The position numbers were made by a program, and so were the translations under genes. The notes under the pieces are model-generated. The model searched no databases and was not told the DNA's origin. It was given only the letters and a program-made list of their open reading frames with translations. DNA of 64,000 bases from Hericium rajendrae (lineage: Eukaryota; Basidiomycota; Agaricomycetes; Russulales; Hericiaceae), in contig CM065885.1 of assembly GCA_033439255.1 (NCBI GenBank), positions 1,798,001 to 1,862,000 of the forward strand, in the 5' to 3' direction. Numbering within the stretch: the stretch's first letter is position 1; each line of letters starts with the position of its first letter. Below, in pieces: positions 12,061-23,298 of the stretch.

Positions 12061-13140
12061 TTCCACGTCTCAGCCCTTGGCCTCGTGGATGACATCAGCA
12101 AAAACATTTCACTCGGCTATTCCCCGGTGAAGACTGTCACGCATCACCATGTTTGCACCAGAATGTAATCTCTTGCAAGGGTCTGCAAGGGGCAATACAT
12201 ACCTATGTCAAGATCTTAAAAGGCTGCCAAGGGATGGGGAAGCTGCCTTCTTGATGGTGAGTGTCCAACATCTCTGGTCTGGTAGCTAATAGTTTCCAAT
12301 TCAGGTAACGGCCTTCTGCTCCCTTTGCAGCAGTCGCCTGTCTGCTGTACTGCCCTCAATATTCCCGTTGTCCCTAGCAACGTAGCGCTACGTTTTCTGA
12401 AGGTGCATCGTTGCCGGCCCTAAAGTCTGCTTTTTAACATCTTTCATGTCGGTCTGCATTTCTCCACCTTTCTTCCCTCTTGACCATATCTCGAGCAGCG
12501 GGCTGGGTCCTTTACGACTTGTCTCTTGCTTTTGCATGATGTCGCATGGATCCTGTACTGGCCGACATCTTTTCGGTCTGTGTTAGTATCTCGTCAAGTC
12601 TCTTCTCGGTCTGAGGTTTTCTCGTCAAGGCGGCTTTCTAGGAGTCCTTGTCACTCGAAGACACTCTGCGCGTGCAATATCTGGCGAAGACACGATGCTG
12701 GGCAGTGCTGACTTATGGCAATCTCGGGTGCCCGTTCTGGAACAGAGTGAGTGACCATCATTGAGCGACCATCATGTGTGCATCAGCAAAGATCGAAATG
12801 AGCATGACTACTTAGTTACAGAGTTCCGGAGATGGGAAATATGATGTACTTAGTCCGACTCTCTGAGTCGTAAGTAGTATGGCTTATTGTAATACCACGG
12901 CCCTTCGGGCATTACCTGGATCCGAAGTCCATGTGCGCTTCCACCTGCCTGTATTTGGCAAAGGCCGGGACGATGGTCTGCGTATCGAACATAGTCCTTC
13001 ACATTTTGTCTTTGTCTAAGTTGTATGTCACCCATCTAATTGTCGATGTAGTAAATGTACGAGTGAAGGTGTATATAACTTTCGCTGCCAGGAAACATCG
13101 GGTAGTGAACATTTTTTCCTCGAGCAACTCGGTTCACTCC
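12061..13140. other. no recognised gene
   Basis: Host DNA without a recognisable domain. The end nearest 12060 may include 5' sequence of the EAF3-like copy. A minus-strand tail of the following hypothetical gene may extend into 12850-13140, but its frame and splice pattern are unclear. Confidence 0.35.
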
Positions 13141-13510
13141 TCAGTACTTTGTGAGACAGCATGCAGGCATATATGAAGAAGCCATGGTAACCCTTTGGAA
13201 ATGGAAATGACGGATTATTGACACATTTATGAAAATATCGCCCTGAACAATGGGCAAGGACGATATCCTGACCTCGGTGGAAGGGAACTCGTGGATGACA
13301 CCCTGTTTGGCAGAAGCCTGTGGACAATTAAAGGTCTTTGTTTCCTCGGCGGTAGCGTGGGTCATCAACTGGCCCTGATTGACGTTAGTTTTCAGTGAAA
13401 GGAGAATGGAAAATAGTCACCTGTGCATTTTTGTCGAGCATGATTGTGGCGTCGTCATCAACTCTGTAGATTCTAGGCTTAAACGTGGGCGTATGCAATG
13501 CAAACATGTA
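13141..13510 (-). CDS. hypothetical host gene, paralogue of 20714-21049
   Basis: Minus strand. An exon from about 13505 to 13422 encodes FKPRIYRVDDDATIMLDKNAQ. A 45-nt intron (13421-13377, GTGACT...TCAG) joins it in frame to GQLMTHATAEETKTFNCPQ, followed by RISSLPIVQGDIFINVSI and FHFQRVTMA. The second exon aligns with the plus-strand copy at 20714-21049 (ESRTFECSQ, SPLPILEGDVFVNLSI, FAFEKVIVA), so purifying selection acted on this protein at some time. Family unknown to me. Start and stop are not settled; the 3' part may continue through another intron toward 12850. Confidence 0.5.
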
Positions 13511-13812
13511 GGAAAAGGCAATTGGTGATATTGTGGTGTAACTTCGAGCTCGACTTTAGATTTTTAATGGCTGCAGGCATAGTGCTGGTGTCTCAGCTGG
13601 TGAAGTGTTTCAGTTCAGACCATTGTCGGAAGGTCTTGAGTGGGTAGAAGGATACTTGGGAGAGCGGAAGTATGATGTATGCGATGGAACTTTTATTTCA
13701 AGACCGGCAGAGAATTCTCGGTAGTCAGAATGAAAAAGGATAAGGTGGTTAGGCGTTATGTACAAGTAAGACAGAAAAATCTGAGGCTCGGGCACAGATG
13801 GGGCACTCCTGA

Positions 13813-14193
13813 GTCATGAATCGCCCATTGGTCTTCTTCATTCCCTTTGTTCCCTATATGGACACTCCCTTGTTATGTCCCCTTGTTCCCTGTTAGGATA
13901 TCTCTTGTTCCCCTCTAGGATATCCCTTGTTCCCCTTTGGGACATCCCTTGTTTCCCTTCCTCTTGTTCCCCTTTCAGGATATCCCTTGTTCCCCTTTGG
14001 GCTATCCTTCCAGTATATATAGGGCTACCTTCCTGACTGGCTTCCTCAGTTTGTCCACTTGACTCTCCAGTCCCATTGTACCCTAGACATTCTCAGCCTG
14101 TCTCTACTCTCTATGACATCCTCTGCTCTTTGATCCTTGATCCCTTGGGGTGACTTGGATGGCTTCACTGTTCCTCTGAACCCAGTCTTGACA
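13813..14193 (+). mobile_element. solo LTR of a gypsy family related to G1/G3
   Basis: Same plan as the G-family LTR but diverged: a start resembling the G-family LTR start, an array of CCTTGTTCCC units, a TATATATAGGG box near 14015, and an end at CAGTCTTGACA. It is flanked by CCTGA on both sides, a 5-bp target duplication. No internal region accompanies it, so it is a solo LTR fossil. It interrupts an F-box-type pseudogene. Confidence 0.7.
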
Positions 14194-15043
14194 CCTGACC
14201 TCCAAATCTCCAACGAATGTTGCAGAATTGGGGGGAAAAGGCTGCGACTCCGGGCACGAATGAAAAGGACATGGATGCTGCATCCCTGAAATGTCTGTAG
14301 CTGTGCGGGCAGTATCTACCGACCCTCCTGTGGTCTCTGCCGGCCACTCTGGAAAATGTAAGCAATTTGAACCTGCACATGTGGTACTTGATCGCACATT
14401 CCATAATGCGGCAGTTGCCATGGATTGTCGGCCTGATGCATCCCATTCAGCGCAATGTCCATCTGGGGTAGGCTATGCATAAGGAGTCTGCCGCAAAGAA
14501 ATTGATGACTGGGGTGCCCCAAAACAGAGCTAACAGGAAGATGGCAGATGCTCTGGTGCTGATAATGACATCAATGTATGTTCGTCGAGTAGGATGGTGG
14601 AGTTTGATGACGGATGTGATCCCCCCGACGTAACTGCGCATGGGTAGTCTGCTCAAATCGTGCTCGGAGTATGTGGCGATGTATCCTTCTGTATCGCAAA
14701 GATACTCTAGCACCATAACGGCCACATGGATGGGGACATAGAGATCCATGTCACCGGAAAGCCAAGTTCAGAAATTCGTGCCTTGAAGGATGATCCAGAG
14801 AATGAGAGATCCGGAAACGATGAAGCTTGTGCAGCGTAGTAGGTCATGGAATGTGGTCGTGTTGGCAAAAAACTTGGCAAGAGTGATGATCCAGACGCTG
14901 TGGATGTAGTCGTCGATGTGGCAATGCCAGTATGAAGAAGATGCACGCAACATTGCAAGGGAGTCATAAGAACAGTGGGAGAGAATCTCTCTCTGGACGT
15001 CGTGGTCGATTGTGGAGAGCGCCGGCACCATACGCGGAGACAT
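14194..15043 (-). pseudogene. F-box-type protein with DLDLYVP-like motif, pseudogene
   Basis: Starts at 15043 (MSPRMVPALSTIDHDVQRE) with an F-box-like helix (REILSHCSYDSLAMLRA), followed by CTSFIVSGSLILWIIL and then GDMDLYVPIHVAVMVLEYL. The pairing of a GS motif with D-x-DLYVP is typical of a large Agaricomycete family of F-box or nucleotidyltransferase-like proteins, which also share the CPHSYRHF-type C-terminal segment seen at about 14310. There are two in-frame TGA codons (14770-14768 and 14449-14447); the second falls where related proteins have arginine or histidine, as expected from CGA to TGA. The frame is cut by the solo LTR at 14193. A decayed host gene; molecular function unknown. 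Confidence 0.65.
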
Positions 15044-15130
15044 AGTTGCGAGTGGTACTAAGAAGGCTCATCGCGAACAAAAGGCAAGTCTTTATAATCG
15101 GCGTGGGGGAGTGGATGGATATGGACACAT

Positions 15131-15441
15131 TTATACAGTCTGATCGCGGGTACCTAAAGAATGAACGAAATGTAGAAGCTCCCACTCTCCGTGAACTGCC
15201 TCCATGTCTACCCCTCCTGCATGGTACCACCATACACAATCTGAGACCGCTTTGGTGCTTACGTGGTCTGCAGAACTCCATTGCCCCCCTAAAGGTCCAT
15301 TCTTGATAATGATCAGTGGACCTCTGATTGGAGGAAATGCAGGACAACGGATGATGGATGCTATGCTGTTAACATCTAGGTCGAAGGCCATGTCTGGATG
15401 GGTGGTGTAACATGAATAGTACCAGTCGTAATCGAGAGGGT
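15131..15441 (-). CDS. hypothetical ORF fragment cut by G1
   Basis: Minus-strand open frame beginning inside the G1 LTR. The host-derived part encodes DYDWYYSCYTTHPDMAFDL and then CPAFPPIRGPLIIIKNGP. The GPLIIIKNGP segment looks like a folded-protein motif found in small mushroom proteins of unknown role. Its 5' end is missing because G1 lies there. It is divergent in content from the host sequence on the other side of G1. Confidence 0.35.
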
Positions 15442-15864
15442 TGTCACGGATCGCTCCATTTCTCTCCGCCTTCTTCTCTGCCATCAAGGCATCGCGTCGG
15501 TCATGTGCTCCAGCAGCCCCATCACATGTTCACTTCCTCACATGACCTGGGGCTATCCTTCACCCATGCCCTTGTTCCCCTTTGGGACATCCTATTGTTC
15601 TCCCTCCCATTGTTCTCCTTTTAGCCACCATTGTTCTCACTCTATTGTTCGACCCGTTATGGTGTCCATTGTTCTTTTCCCATTGTCGTCCCAGTACTTA
15701 TAGGCTCCCTGTCGCTCGCCTATTTCCCTAGATTGTCCATTTTGTCTGTACCGTACTGTACCTCCAATACAGGTCACTGCACTGCTAGTCGCTCTCTGCT
15801 CTCTCACTCTCATCATTGCTGGTGACTTGGGTGGTTCTCTGCTGTCTACGACTGAGTCTTGACA
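15442..15864 (+). repeat. G1 5' LTR
   Basis: 423-bp LTR, TGTCACGG to GTCTTGACA, with the CATTGTTC array, an ACTTATAGG box and the AGATTGTCCA segment complementary to the primer site just after it. Confidence 0.92.
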
Positions 15865-18800
15865 CCTGGACAATCTCTCATACACCCACCTCACCTCCCT
15901 ACTATCGCCCATCATACCTCTCTTCTTTGAACCCTTCACCGCCGACATCTTCACCGTATCTCAACATCCATTCCATCAACCTCATCTCCCCTTCCCCATC
16001 GCCAACACCATCGAGGGCAGTGCACTCATTCCCCTCCTCCGCTATTGTGCTGTGAAGCGTTGGGAAGCCGAAGGAGTTTGGTTTCGATTGAGATCGTGGA
16101 AACCACACACAGGTGCTATCTCCATTGCCTTATACATTCAAATTTGAGTTGCTTTTGACGTCAACTTGCAAGAATTCACATTTGGTGCCTCGGACATTGC
16201 CTACCACTGTCGCCAACCCAACCGAGGATCCCCTGCGAGCATCCTGCCATCGACCTCATTCCCCTTTTGCACACTAGGTTTCTTCACCCCAGAACCCTCG
16301 CCTGAGCCTGTGTGGGCCAGAGAACGCCTCGGCCACCGATTCCTCAGAACCCCGTACTCCACCACCTTGTACCCTCGTGCCCTTGGACGTCGTCCAGTTG
16401 CGGCAGACTTCCTGTAGGTTGTCACCATTGATTCCACCAACCCCCGCTTCCAGACCACTGCACCCTTCCCACTCGGGATCTTCGAGTCCCTTGGGGACTA
16501 CCACGTTTACACCCTTGCTGGCATCGCCCGGATCCACTTTTCTCACCAAGACCCTGCCACCCGTCAGTGGTACTTCGCTGAGTGCGAAGACTTCCCCTAC
16601 CTCGAACTCATTGACTTCGACGTTGCCAGAGAAGAACACCACCGCCTACACCCAGCCACTCCACCACTCCCCACCGTTGCCCCTCCTAGTATCGACTCCC
16701 CTCCTGCACGCACTGAACCCCTCTTTGTCCCAACAGGTATCATCTTCAATGCCGTTACCAGGAAGTACTACGCATACCGTTCCAACTCTCGACGCCTAGT
16801 CGTTGGCTGGACCAAACCTAGTAGAAGGAAGAGATCAGTGGTTTTGGCAGGCCAGTAGCATTTTCATCACTGAACCTGAACTCGCTCTCTCTCACCAAGT
16901 CCTAGAAGCACGCGAGCAAGAGCAAGTTGCCCGGCTCACAGTCCTCCGTTCACCACTACCCCCTCGCATCCCAACCCCAATACCAGTCCCCTCCATTGCT
17001 CCCACTGCCCCCACCATTTGTTGCTGCTTCACTTCCCAAATACGTGATCCCTGCCCGCCGAGTCCAAGGTGTCTGCCTTCGCCGCATCCACCTGTCCAAA
17101 GTCCCTGCACGTCTATTCACCGAGGACGATGACCCCTGGCCTAATGTCGATGACGACTGGGTTGAAGAGGGCCTTCGCCTAGCTGGTGTTCTCCCTGACT
17201 GGGACACACCACCCCCACCAGACAACGACCCCGACTATCAACACACCATCCGTATCTGTCGCTCTTTCACCAATGCTCAGAAACTGGCTGAGCGTGTGGC
17301 CACTCGTGTTGCAGAGAAGTCCTTTGCTGAGATGGTTCCCCCTCAGTATCAGGATTTCCAACCCGTCTTCGACGAGGAATCCTCCCATCGCCTCCCCAAA
17401 CGTCGCCCTTGGGATCATGCCATTGACCTGAAAGATGGTTTTGAACCCCGCTCCTGCAAGGTCTATCCCATGGCTCCTACTGAGCAGGAGGACCTCGATT
17501 CATTCCTTGATGACCAGGTCAAGAAAGGCTACATCCGTCCTTCCAAATCCCCTATGGCGAGTCCCTTCTTCTTTATCAAGAAAAAAGATGGAAAACTATG
17601 CCCCATCCAGGACTATCGCACCCTAAACAAAGGCACCATCAAGAATGAATATCCCCTGCCCCTCATCTCTGAACTCGTTGACAAGCTCAAGGGTGCCAAA
17701 GTCTTCTCCAAGATGGACGTTCGTTGGGGTTACAACAACGTTTGCATCAAGGAGGGCGATGAATGGAAAGCCGCCTTCAAAACCAACCGCGGTCTCTTTG
17801 AACCCCTGGTGATGTTTTTTGGTCTTACAAACTCCCCTGCCACGTTCCAAGGAATGATGAATGAACTTTTCAAGGATCTCATCGATACGGGCAAAGTCGT
17901 CATCTACATGGACGATATCCTCATTTTCACTGAAACCCTCGAAGAACATCGCAACCTTGTGTGCAAGGTCCTCCAACGCCTCCAGGACAATGACCTCTTC
18001 CTCAAACCAGAGAAGTGCTCTTTCGAGCAGCCCTCAGTTGAGTTCCTCGGTCTCATCGTCTCCCATAACACGCTCACCATGGACCCCGTCAAGGTTGCAG
18101 GCATTGCTGAATGGCCTGCCCCTCGTAACGTCAAGGACGTCCAGTCCTTTGTTGGCTTTGGCAACTTCTATCGATGCTTTATCCAGGACTTCTCCAAAGT
18201 TGCTCATCCCATGTTTGACCTTACCAAGAAAGACCATCCTTGGGCCTGGTCTGCTGAATGTCAACATGCCTTTGAGGCTCTTAAAGCTGCGTTCACCTCG
18301 TCCCCAGTCCTTATCATGCCTGACCCGTCCAAACCCTACCTGGTTGAGGTCGATGCCTCAGACTATGCCACAGGAGGTATCCTATCCCAGCGCGGGGAGG
18401 ACGAGCAATGGCACCCTGTTGCTTACATCTCCAAGGCCTTCACCGCCCCCAAACGCAACTACGACATCTATGACAAGGAACTCCTGGCCATCATCCGTGC
18501 CCTCGAAGCCTGGTGCCACTACCTGGAAGGTTCTCCCCATACGGTGGAGATCTGGACCGACCATAAGAACCTGGAATACTTCAAGTCTGCCCAAAAGCTG
18601 AGTCGTTGTCAAGCTTGCTGGGCTCTCTTCCTCACTTGTTTCGACTTCACCCTGATCCACAAACCTGGTATTCATCACCAGCCAGATGCCATGTCGAGAT
18701 GACCTGACCATAGAGAGGGGGTGGATGACGACAACTCCGATCGTGTCCTCCTCGACCCCAAGTACTTCCAGATCCGTGTGACACGTCCAGCTGCTGTCAA

Positions 18801-20290
18801 GTCCATTGGCAATGCTGATCTTCGCCAATGCATTCGCAATGCCAAGACCAAGGACATTGAGGTTGTTCAAGCCCTTGATGTGATCCTGAACAATGGTCCT
18901 CGCTCCCTCGTCAAGAACCTCCAAGAATGGAACTATGAGGATGGCCTCATCCTCTTTCGTGGCAAAGTCTACATCCCTGCTGACAAGGATCTTTGTCGGG
19001 ACATCATCAAGCTGCATCATGACACCCCCATGGCTGGTCACCCAGGACGCTACAAGACCTATGAGCTCCTCAGTCGCAACTACTGGTGGCCCGGTATGTC
19101 TGTCTTCGTTCGTGATTATGTTGATGGCTGTGCTACCTGCCAGGCCACCAAGGTTCAAAATCACCGCCCTCATGTTGAAACAATTCCCAATGCCATCCCT
19201 ACCCGTCCCTTCCAAGACATCACCTCAGACTTCATCGTCAAACTCCCAGAATGCCAAGGCTATGACTCCATCAATGTGGTCATCGACCGTTTTACAAAGC
19301 ACGTCTCCTTCACTCCTTGTAAAGAGACCATCTCTGATCGTGGCCCACAGTATGCAGGCAAAGTCATGCGTGGTGTCTTTGACAAACTTGGTATCAAGTC
19401 CTCCCTCAGCACCGCCTATCATCCACAGACCGACGGCGAGTCAGAACGTGTCAATCAAGAACTCGAGCAGTTCCTTCGTACCTTCTGCAACTACCGTCAG
19501 GATGATTGGGTCCAATGGCTCCCTTACGCTGAGTTCTCGCACAACCACCGTATCCACAGCGCCACTAACCGAGCTCCATTTGAAATGCTCCTCGGCTATA
19601 TTCCCACTGCCATCCCCACTGTCAACCCCACATCGTCTACACCTGCCGTTGAGGATCGTTTCCGTCACCTCGAACAACTTCGCACTGAGGTCCAGGCCAG
19701 CCTTCAAACAGCTGCTGATCTCATGAAGCGCAACAACCAGGACCATATGCACGACACCATCCACTTCCAGGTCGGTGACAAGGTCTGGCTCGATGGCAAG
19801 AACATCAAAACCACACGACCCAAAGCTAAGCTTGCTGATCGACGCCTGGGACCTTTTGAAATCACTGATGTCCTGGGCCCAGTCTCTTATCGACTGAAGC
19901 TACCGCCCACCTGGCGTATCCACCTGGTGTTCCACACGTCCCTGTTGTCCCCTTACAAGGAAACCGATGCTCATGGTCCCAACTTCCCTGCACCACCACC
20001 TGACCTTGTGGAGGGCGAGGAAGAGTACGAAGTTGAGTCTGTCCTCGATGCTCGTCTCACCCAGAACAAATGCGGCATTGAATATCTCGTCAAATGGGCA
20101 GGCTATCCTGATTCAGAAAATCAGTGGCTTTCACGTACCTCCCTTTCCAATGCCCATGGTGCAATCACCGACTTCTACACCCGCCATCCGCATGCACTCA
20201 AGGCTCCCAATCTTTGTGGACTCATCTACCTCGACCCCGTCCATGCTCATCACGCACTCCAGGTGAAAGTGCATCTTAGAGAGGGGGTGA

Positions 20291-20713
20291 TGTCACGGAT
20301 CACTCCATTTCTCTCCGCCTTCTTCTCTGCCATCAAGGCATCGCGTCGGTCATGTGCTCCAGCAGCCCCATCACATGTTCACTTCCTCACATGACCTGGG
20401 GCCATCCTTCACCCATGCCCTTGTTCCCCTTTGGGACATCCTATTGTTCTCCCTCCCATTGTTCTCCTTTTGGCCACCATTGTTCTCACTCTATTGTTCG
20501 ACCCGTTATGGTGTCCATTGTTCTTTTCCCATTGTCGTCCCAGTACTTATAGGCTCCCTGTCGCTCGCCTATTTCCCTAGATTGTCCATTTCGTCTGTAC
20601 CGTACTGTACCTCCAATACAGGTCACTGCACTGCTAGTCGCTCTCTGCTCTCTCGCTCCCATCATCGCTGGTGACTTGGGTGGTTCTCTGCTGTCTACGA
20701 CCGAGTCTTGACA
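20291..20713 (+). repeat. G1 3' LTR
   Basis: 423-bp LTR matching the 5' copy. Its right flank is a fragment of a small host gene. Confidence 0.92.
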
Positions 20714-21049
20714 GCCGCAGTGACTGGGGATGAGTCACGCACCTTCGAATGCTCCCAAACTGTAGATGTGGACAGTCGGAGCTTTCACAGAGTTTGCCTT
20801 GATGGCATGAACACTTCACCTTTGCCAATCCTGGAGGGAGACGTGTTTGTCAATCTTTCTATCATGTGTCAGTTTGCTTTCGAAAAGGTGATTGTGGCAG
20901 TGGCACGTTCCCTTCATCGTTCTTTAAGCAAGTGTCCGGATGTGGCCGTCGCTATCAGAGGTCGCGAAGCAAATTACCCCATTTATGGGTCTACATACCA
21001 TCTGCGAGTACATACATTTATCTATATGGTGGACAACTGGTACTGTTAG
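20714..21049 (+). CDS. hypothetical host gene fragment, paralogue of 13141-13510
   Basis: Directly follows the G1 LTR. Encodes GDESRTFECSQ, TSPLPILEGDVFVNLSI and FAFEKVIVAVARSL, aligning along its length with the minus-strand gene near 13.2 kb. It ends in DNWYC before a TAG at 21047-21049. The 5' part is missing because G1 lies there. Family unknown. 21050-21303 holds no further recognisable gene. Confidence 0.5.
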   Translation, partial: AAVTGDESRTFECSQTVDVDSRSFHRVCLDGMNTSPLPILEGDVFVNLSIMCQFAFEKVIVAVARSLHRSLSKCPDVAVAIRGREANYPIYGSTYHLRVHTFIYMVDNWYC

Positions 21050-22663
21050 ATTATGATATTGTCGACCCTGTTTTTTTCACTGCTGGCACGTGTCTTTGCG
21101 AGTTTCTTCTTATGTTGGCCAAAATTTGTCCGACACTGTACAGCATACTTTTGTGTTCCTTACAGTCTGTGTCGTCGGCATTAAGACGTTGCAATGAGCG
21201 AGGTTTAAAAGCATTAAGTTTGAACAGGCGATGGAAGACGGATTGTGTGAGACAAAAAAAGAACAGCACTAACATTTTTTTTTGTATAGTAGATGAAGGT
21301 AAGTGCTAAGGACCGACATCCTGTAGTGACCGAGTAGGGACTCAGGCTACACACAAACAACAAAGGCTGACCTGCTCAAGAGCATCTGAAAAAATGGAAT
21401 TTTATATAGCTGCAGGCTAAGTTATGGGTGCTATTATTGAACTATCAGAGCTATGTAGTTTGCTTATCCAGCTATGTAGAGCTATGAGAGCTTCCATAGC
21501 TTCTATAGCTACCTGTGTCAGTTATATAGTCTACCATAGCTTCCATAGACAGCAGTTTGAAATATATAGTACTATTGTACCTAGTAAGATGAGCTATGAG
21601 TACTATTAGTACTACTAGTACTATGTCAAGTCACCCAGGTACTTTGGTGCAAAATATTCAAAGTCAAAATTTCTTATATTCAGTATGATTCTACTACAGA
21701 ACAAGTACACTACAAGTATAAATACTGCAGGCATGCACACCATGTACAGGTAGGGCCACACACAGGCACAAGCACACTGATGGACTGCGACAAGGCGCAC
21801 ACACCCACGAGGCACGGCGCAGCGCGGCAGTCGTGTACGACGCGGCAGTCGGGCGCGAAGAGCGGCGGGCCCGTGTGAGAGGCGCACGGGGGGGAGAGCG
21901 AGGGGGGGCGAGATGTCGGTGGGCGGCTAGAGGTGCCGCACTCGGGGTAGCGGGGCGTGCGTGCGAGGCATGGAGGCGAGGCGCGAGGCGTCGAAGGCGG
22001 CGCGAAGTGGGGACCGGCAGTGGGCCCATGTGTAGGCGCGGGAGGCGGGCGTGCGGGGAATGCGCGACGTGGCAGAGCCCGTGCGCGACGTGGCAGGCCC
22101 GCGCGCCGGAGGCGAGGTACTGGGGACGTGCGATGCGCGGCGGGCGTGTGCGAGACGTCGGCAGGCCGCGCGAGGCCCGCGCGAGACTCGCGGGGCGGCG
22201 CAAGGCATGCGGTGGGCGCACGAGGCCCGTGGGGTGTGCGCGCCGCGGGCTCCGCGCGCGAGGCTCCTGGCAGCGCGCTCGCAGTCCGTTCGTGGCTGCG
22301 GTCGTGCGTGCGCGGACCTGACCATACACAGGGGCGCGGACGTGGTCGCGGAGCCGTGTCCGTCCATCCGTGCGCTGGCGCGGACGTGCGGGGCTGCCCG
22401 TGCACCTATGGGGCCGTGCGCGGGCAAACCGGTGCGGGTGCGGGTGCACTGGCAGCCGTATGCGGGCGTTGCGGCAATGCACGGCGCCGATGATGTGTCG
22501 GGTGCGGCGGGGGCGCGAGGATGGCGACGGGATGTGGTGGGGTGTGGAAATGACGGCGGCGGCGGCGGCGGGGACGAGGACGGCGACGGGGTGAGCAGGA
22601 CGGTGGGCGCGGGCTGTTGGAGCCACGCGGCGATGCGCAGGAGGCGGAGCGAGGCGCGCTGAA

Positions 22664-22693
22664 CGAGTCTCGTTGCCGTGGCAACGAGACTCG
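22664..22693. promoter_or_regulatory. HTE-1 X-box-like palindrome
   Basis: 30-bp perfect palindrome with 14-bp arms around a central GT; the inner part GTTGCC-GT-GGCAAC matches the form of RFX X-box sites. Also present in HTE-A and HTE-D. Confidence 0.6.
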
Positions 22694-22813
22694 AGGATGT
22701 CGTCGTCCGCGTTATCGAGGGAATGGGGCAGGTGTGGTGTGGTGAGCGTCGGCGCGGGTATGGTAGCGTGTCGTGCGGAGGTGGAGGTGACTGGCTAGGC
22801 AGAGAAATAAAAG

Positions 22814-22856
22814 AAAACGAGTATCACTCGTGCAGAGCACGAGCGATACTCGTTTT
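22814..22856. other. HTE-1 hairpin 1
   Basis: 20-bp arms around the loop AGA with one A-C mismatch. The core is GAGTATCNCTCG, shared with the other full copies. Confidence 0.85.
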
Positions 22857-23014
22857 ATTAGCACGGTACAACGATAAGAGAGACCGTGCTTACTTACCTG
22901 AATGCCCTCAGCCCGGCTCCTAACCCTTCTGACTGCAAAGCGATGCGAACCGTCGAGTGCGGAGAGAGGAAGTACGGGTTGGAGACGAGAGAGGAGGGAG
23001 TGATGAGGTGGAAA

Positions 23015-23050
23015 GCGCAAGTCGCGCTTCAGCCAGGACTCGACTTGCGC
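23015..23050. other. HTE-1 hairpin 2
   Basis: 10-bp arms GCGCAAGTCG and CGACTTGCGC around a 16-nt loop containing CTTCAGCCA. The arm sequence differs from the other copies but pairing is kept. Confidence 0.8.
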
Positions 23051-23289
23051 GGTCAAGTTCTTTCGGGCACAACAAATCGAATAAATCGATTTTAAATCAG
23101 AAAAAAAGACTGGTATTATAGAATGTACATAAAACAATATCGCATGAGAAACGATCGTAGATAATGTACCGTAGGCCACTGGCCAGCGAAGACAACTTAC
23201 TCGGATCTGGCAGTTAGCCTCTGTTGCGGAGCCCGGCAACCTTCGGCCCGGCGCTCGGCAGCCACGTTTCGGGCCCCGCTCGCAACGCC

Positions 23290-23298
23290 TATATAAGG
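23290..23298 (+). promoter_or_regulatory. HTE-1 TATA box
   Basis: TATATAAGG followed by GCATGCGCGATGCGCG and a CT-rich stretch. The same arrangement occurs in HTE-A, B and D. Confidence 0.75.

Larger units (their letters stand above)
15442..20713 (+). mobile_element. G1: Ty3/gypsy chromovirus copy, broken
   Basis: LTR retrotransposon of the same family as G3, G4 and G5. LTRs are 15442-15864 and 20291-20713, 423 bp each; they differ at roughly ten places, all transitions. Recognisable parts between them are reverse transcriptase (YMDDIL near 17905), RNase H, integrase and a C-terminal chromodomain (near 20050). It is broken, with a handful of breaks, and differs from G3 mainly by CpG to TpG or CpA changes. 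No matching target duplication is seen (left flank AGGGT, right flank GCCGC), so the two ends may come from recombination between copies. Confidence 0.9.

Noticed and set aside
21694-22626. Long Arg/Ala/Pro-rich open frames on both strands of the HTE GC blocks (also 30216-31391, 32096-33060, 51222-52142)
   Set aside because: GC-rich sequence is open in most frames at once. No frame is shared between copies and no domain is visible.
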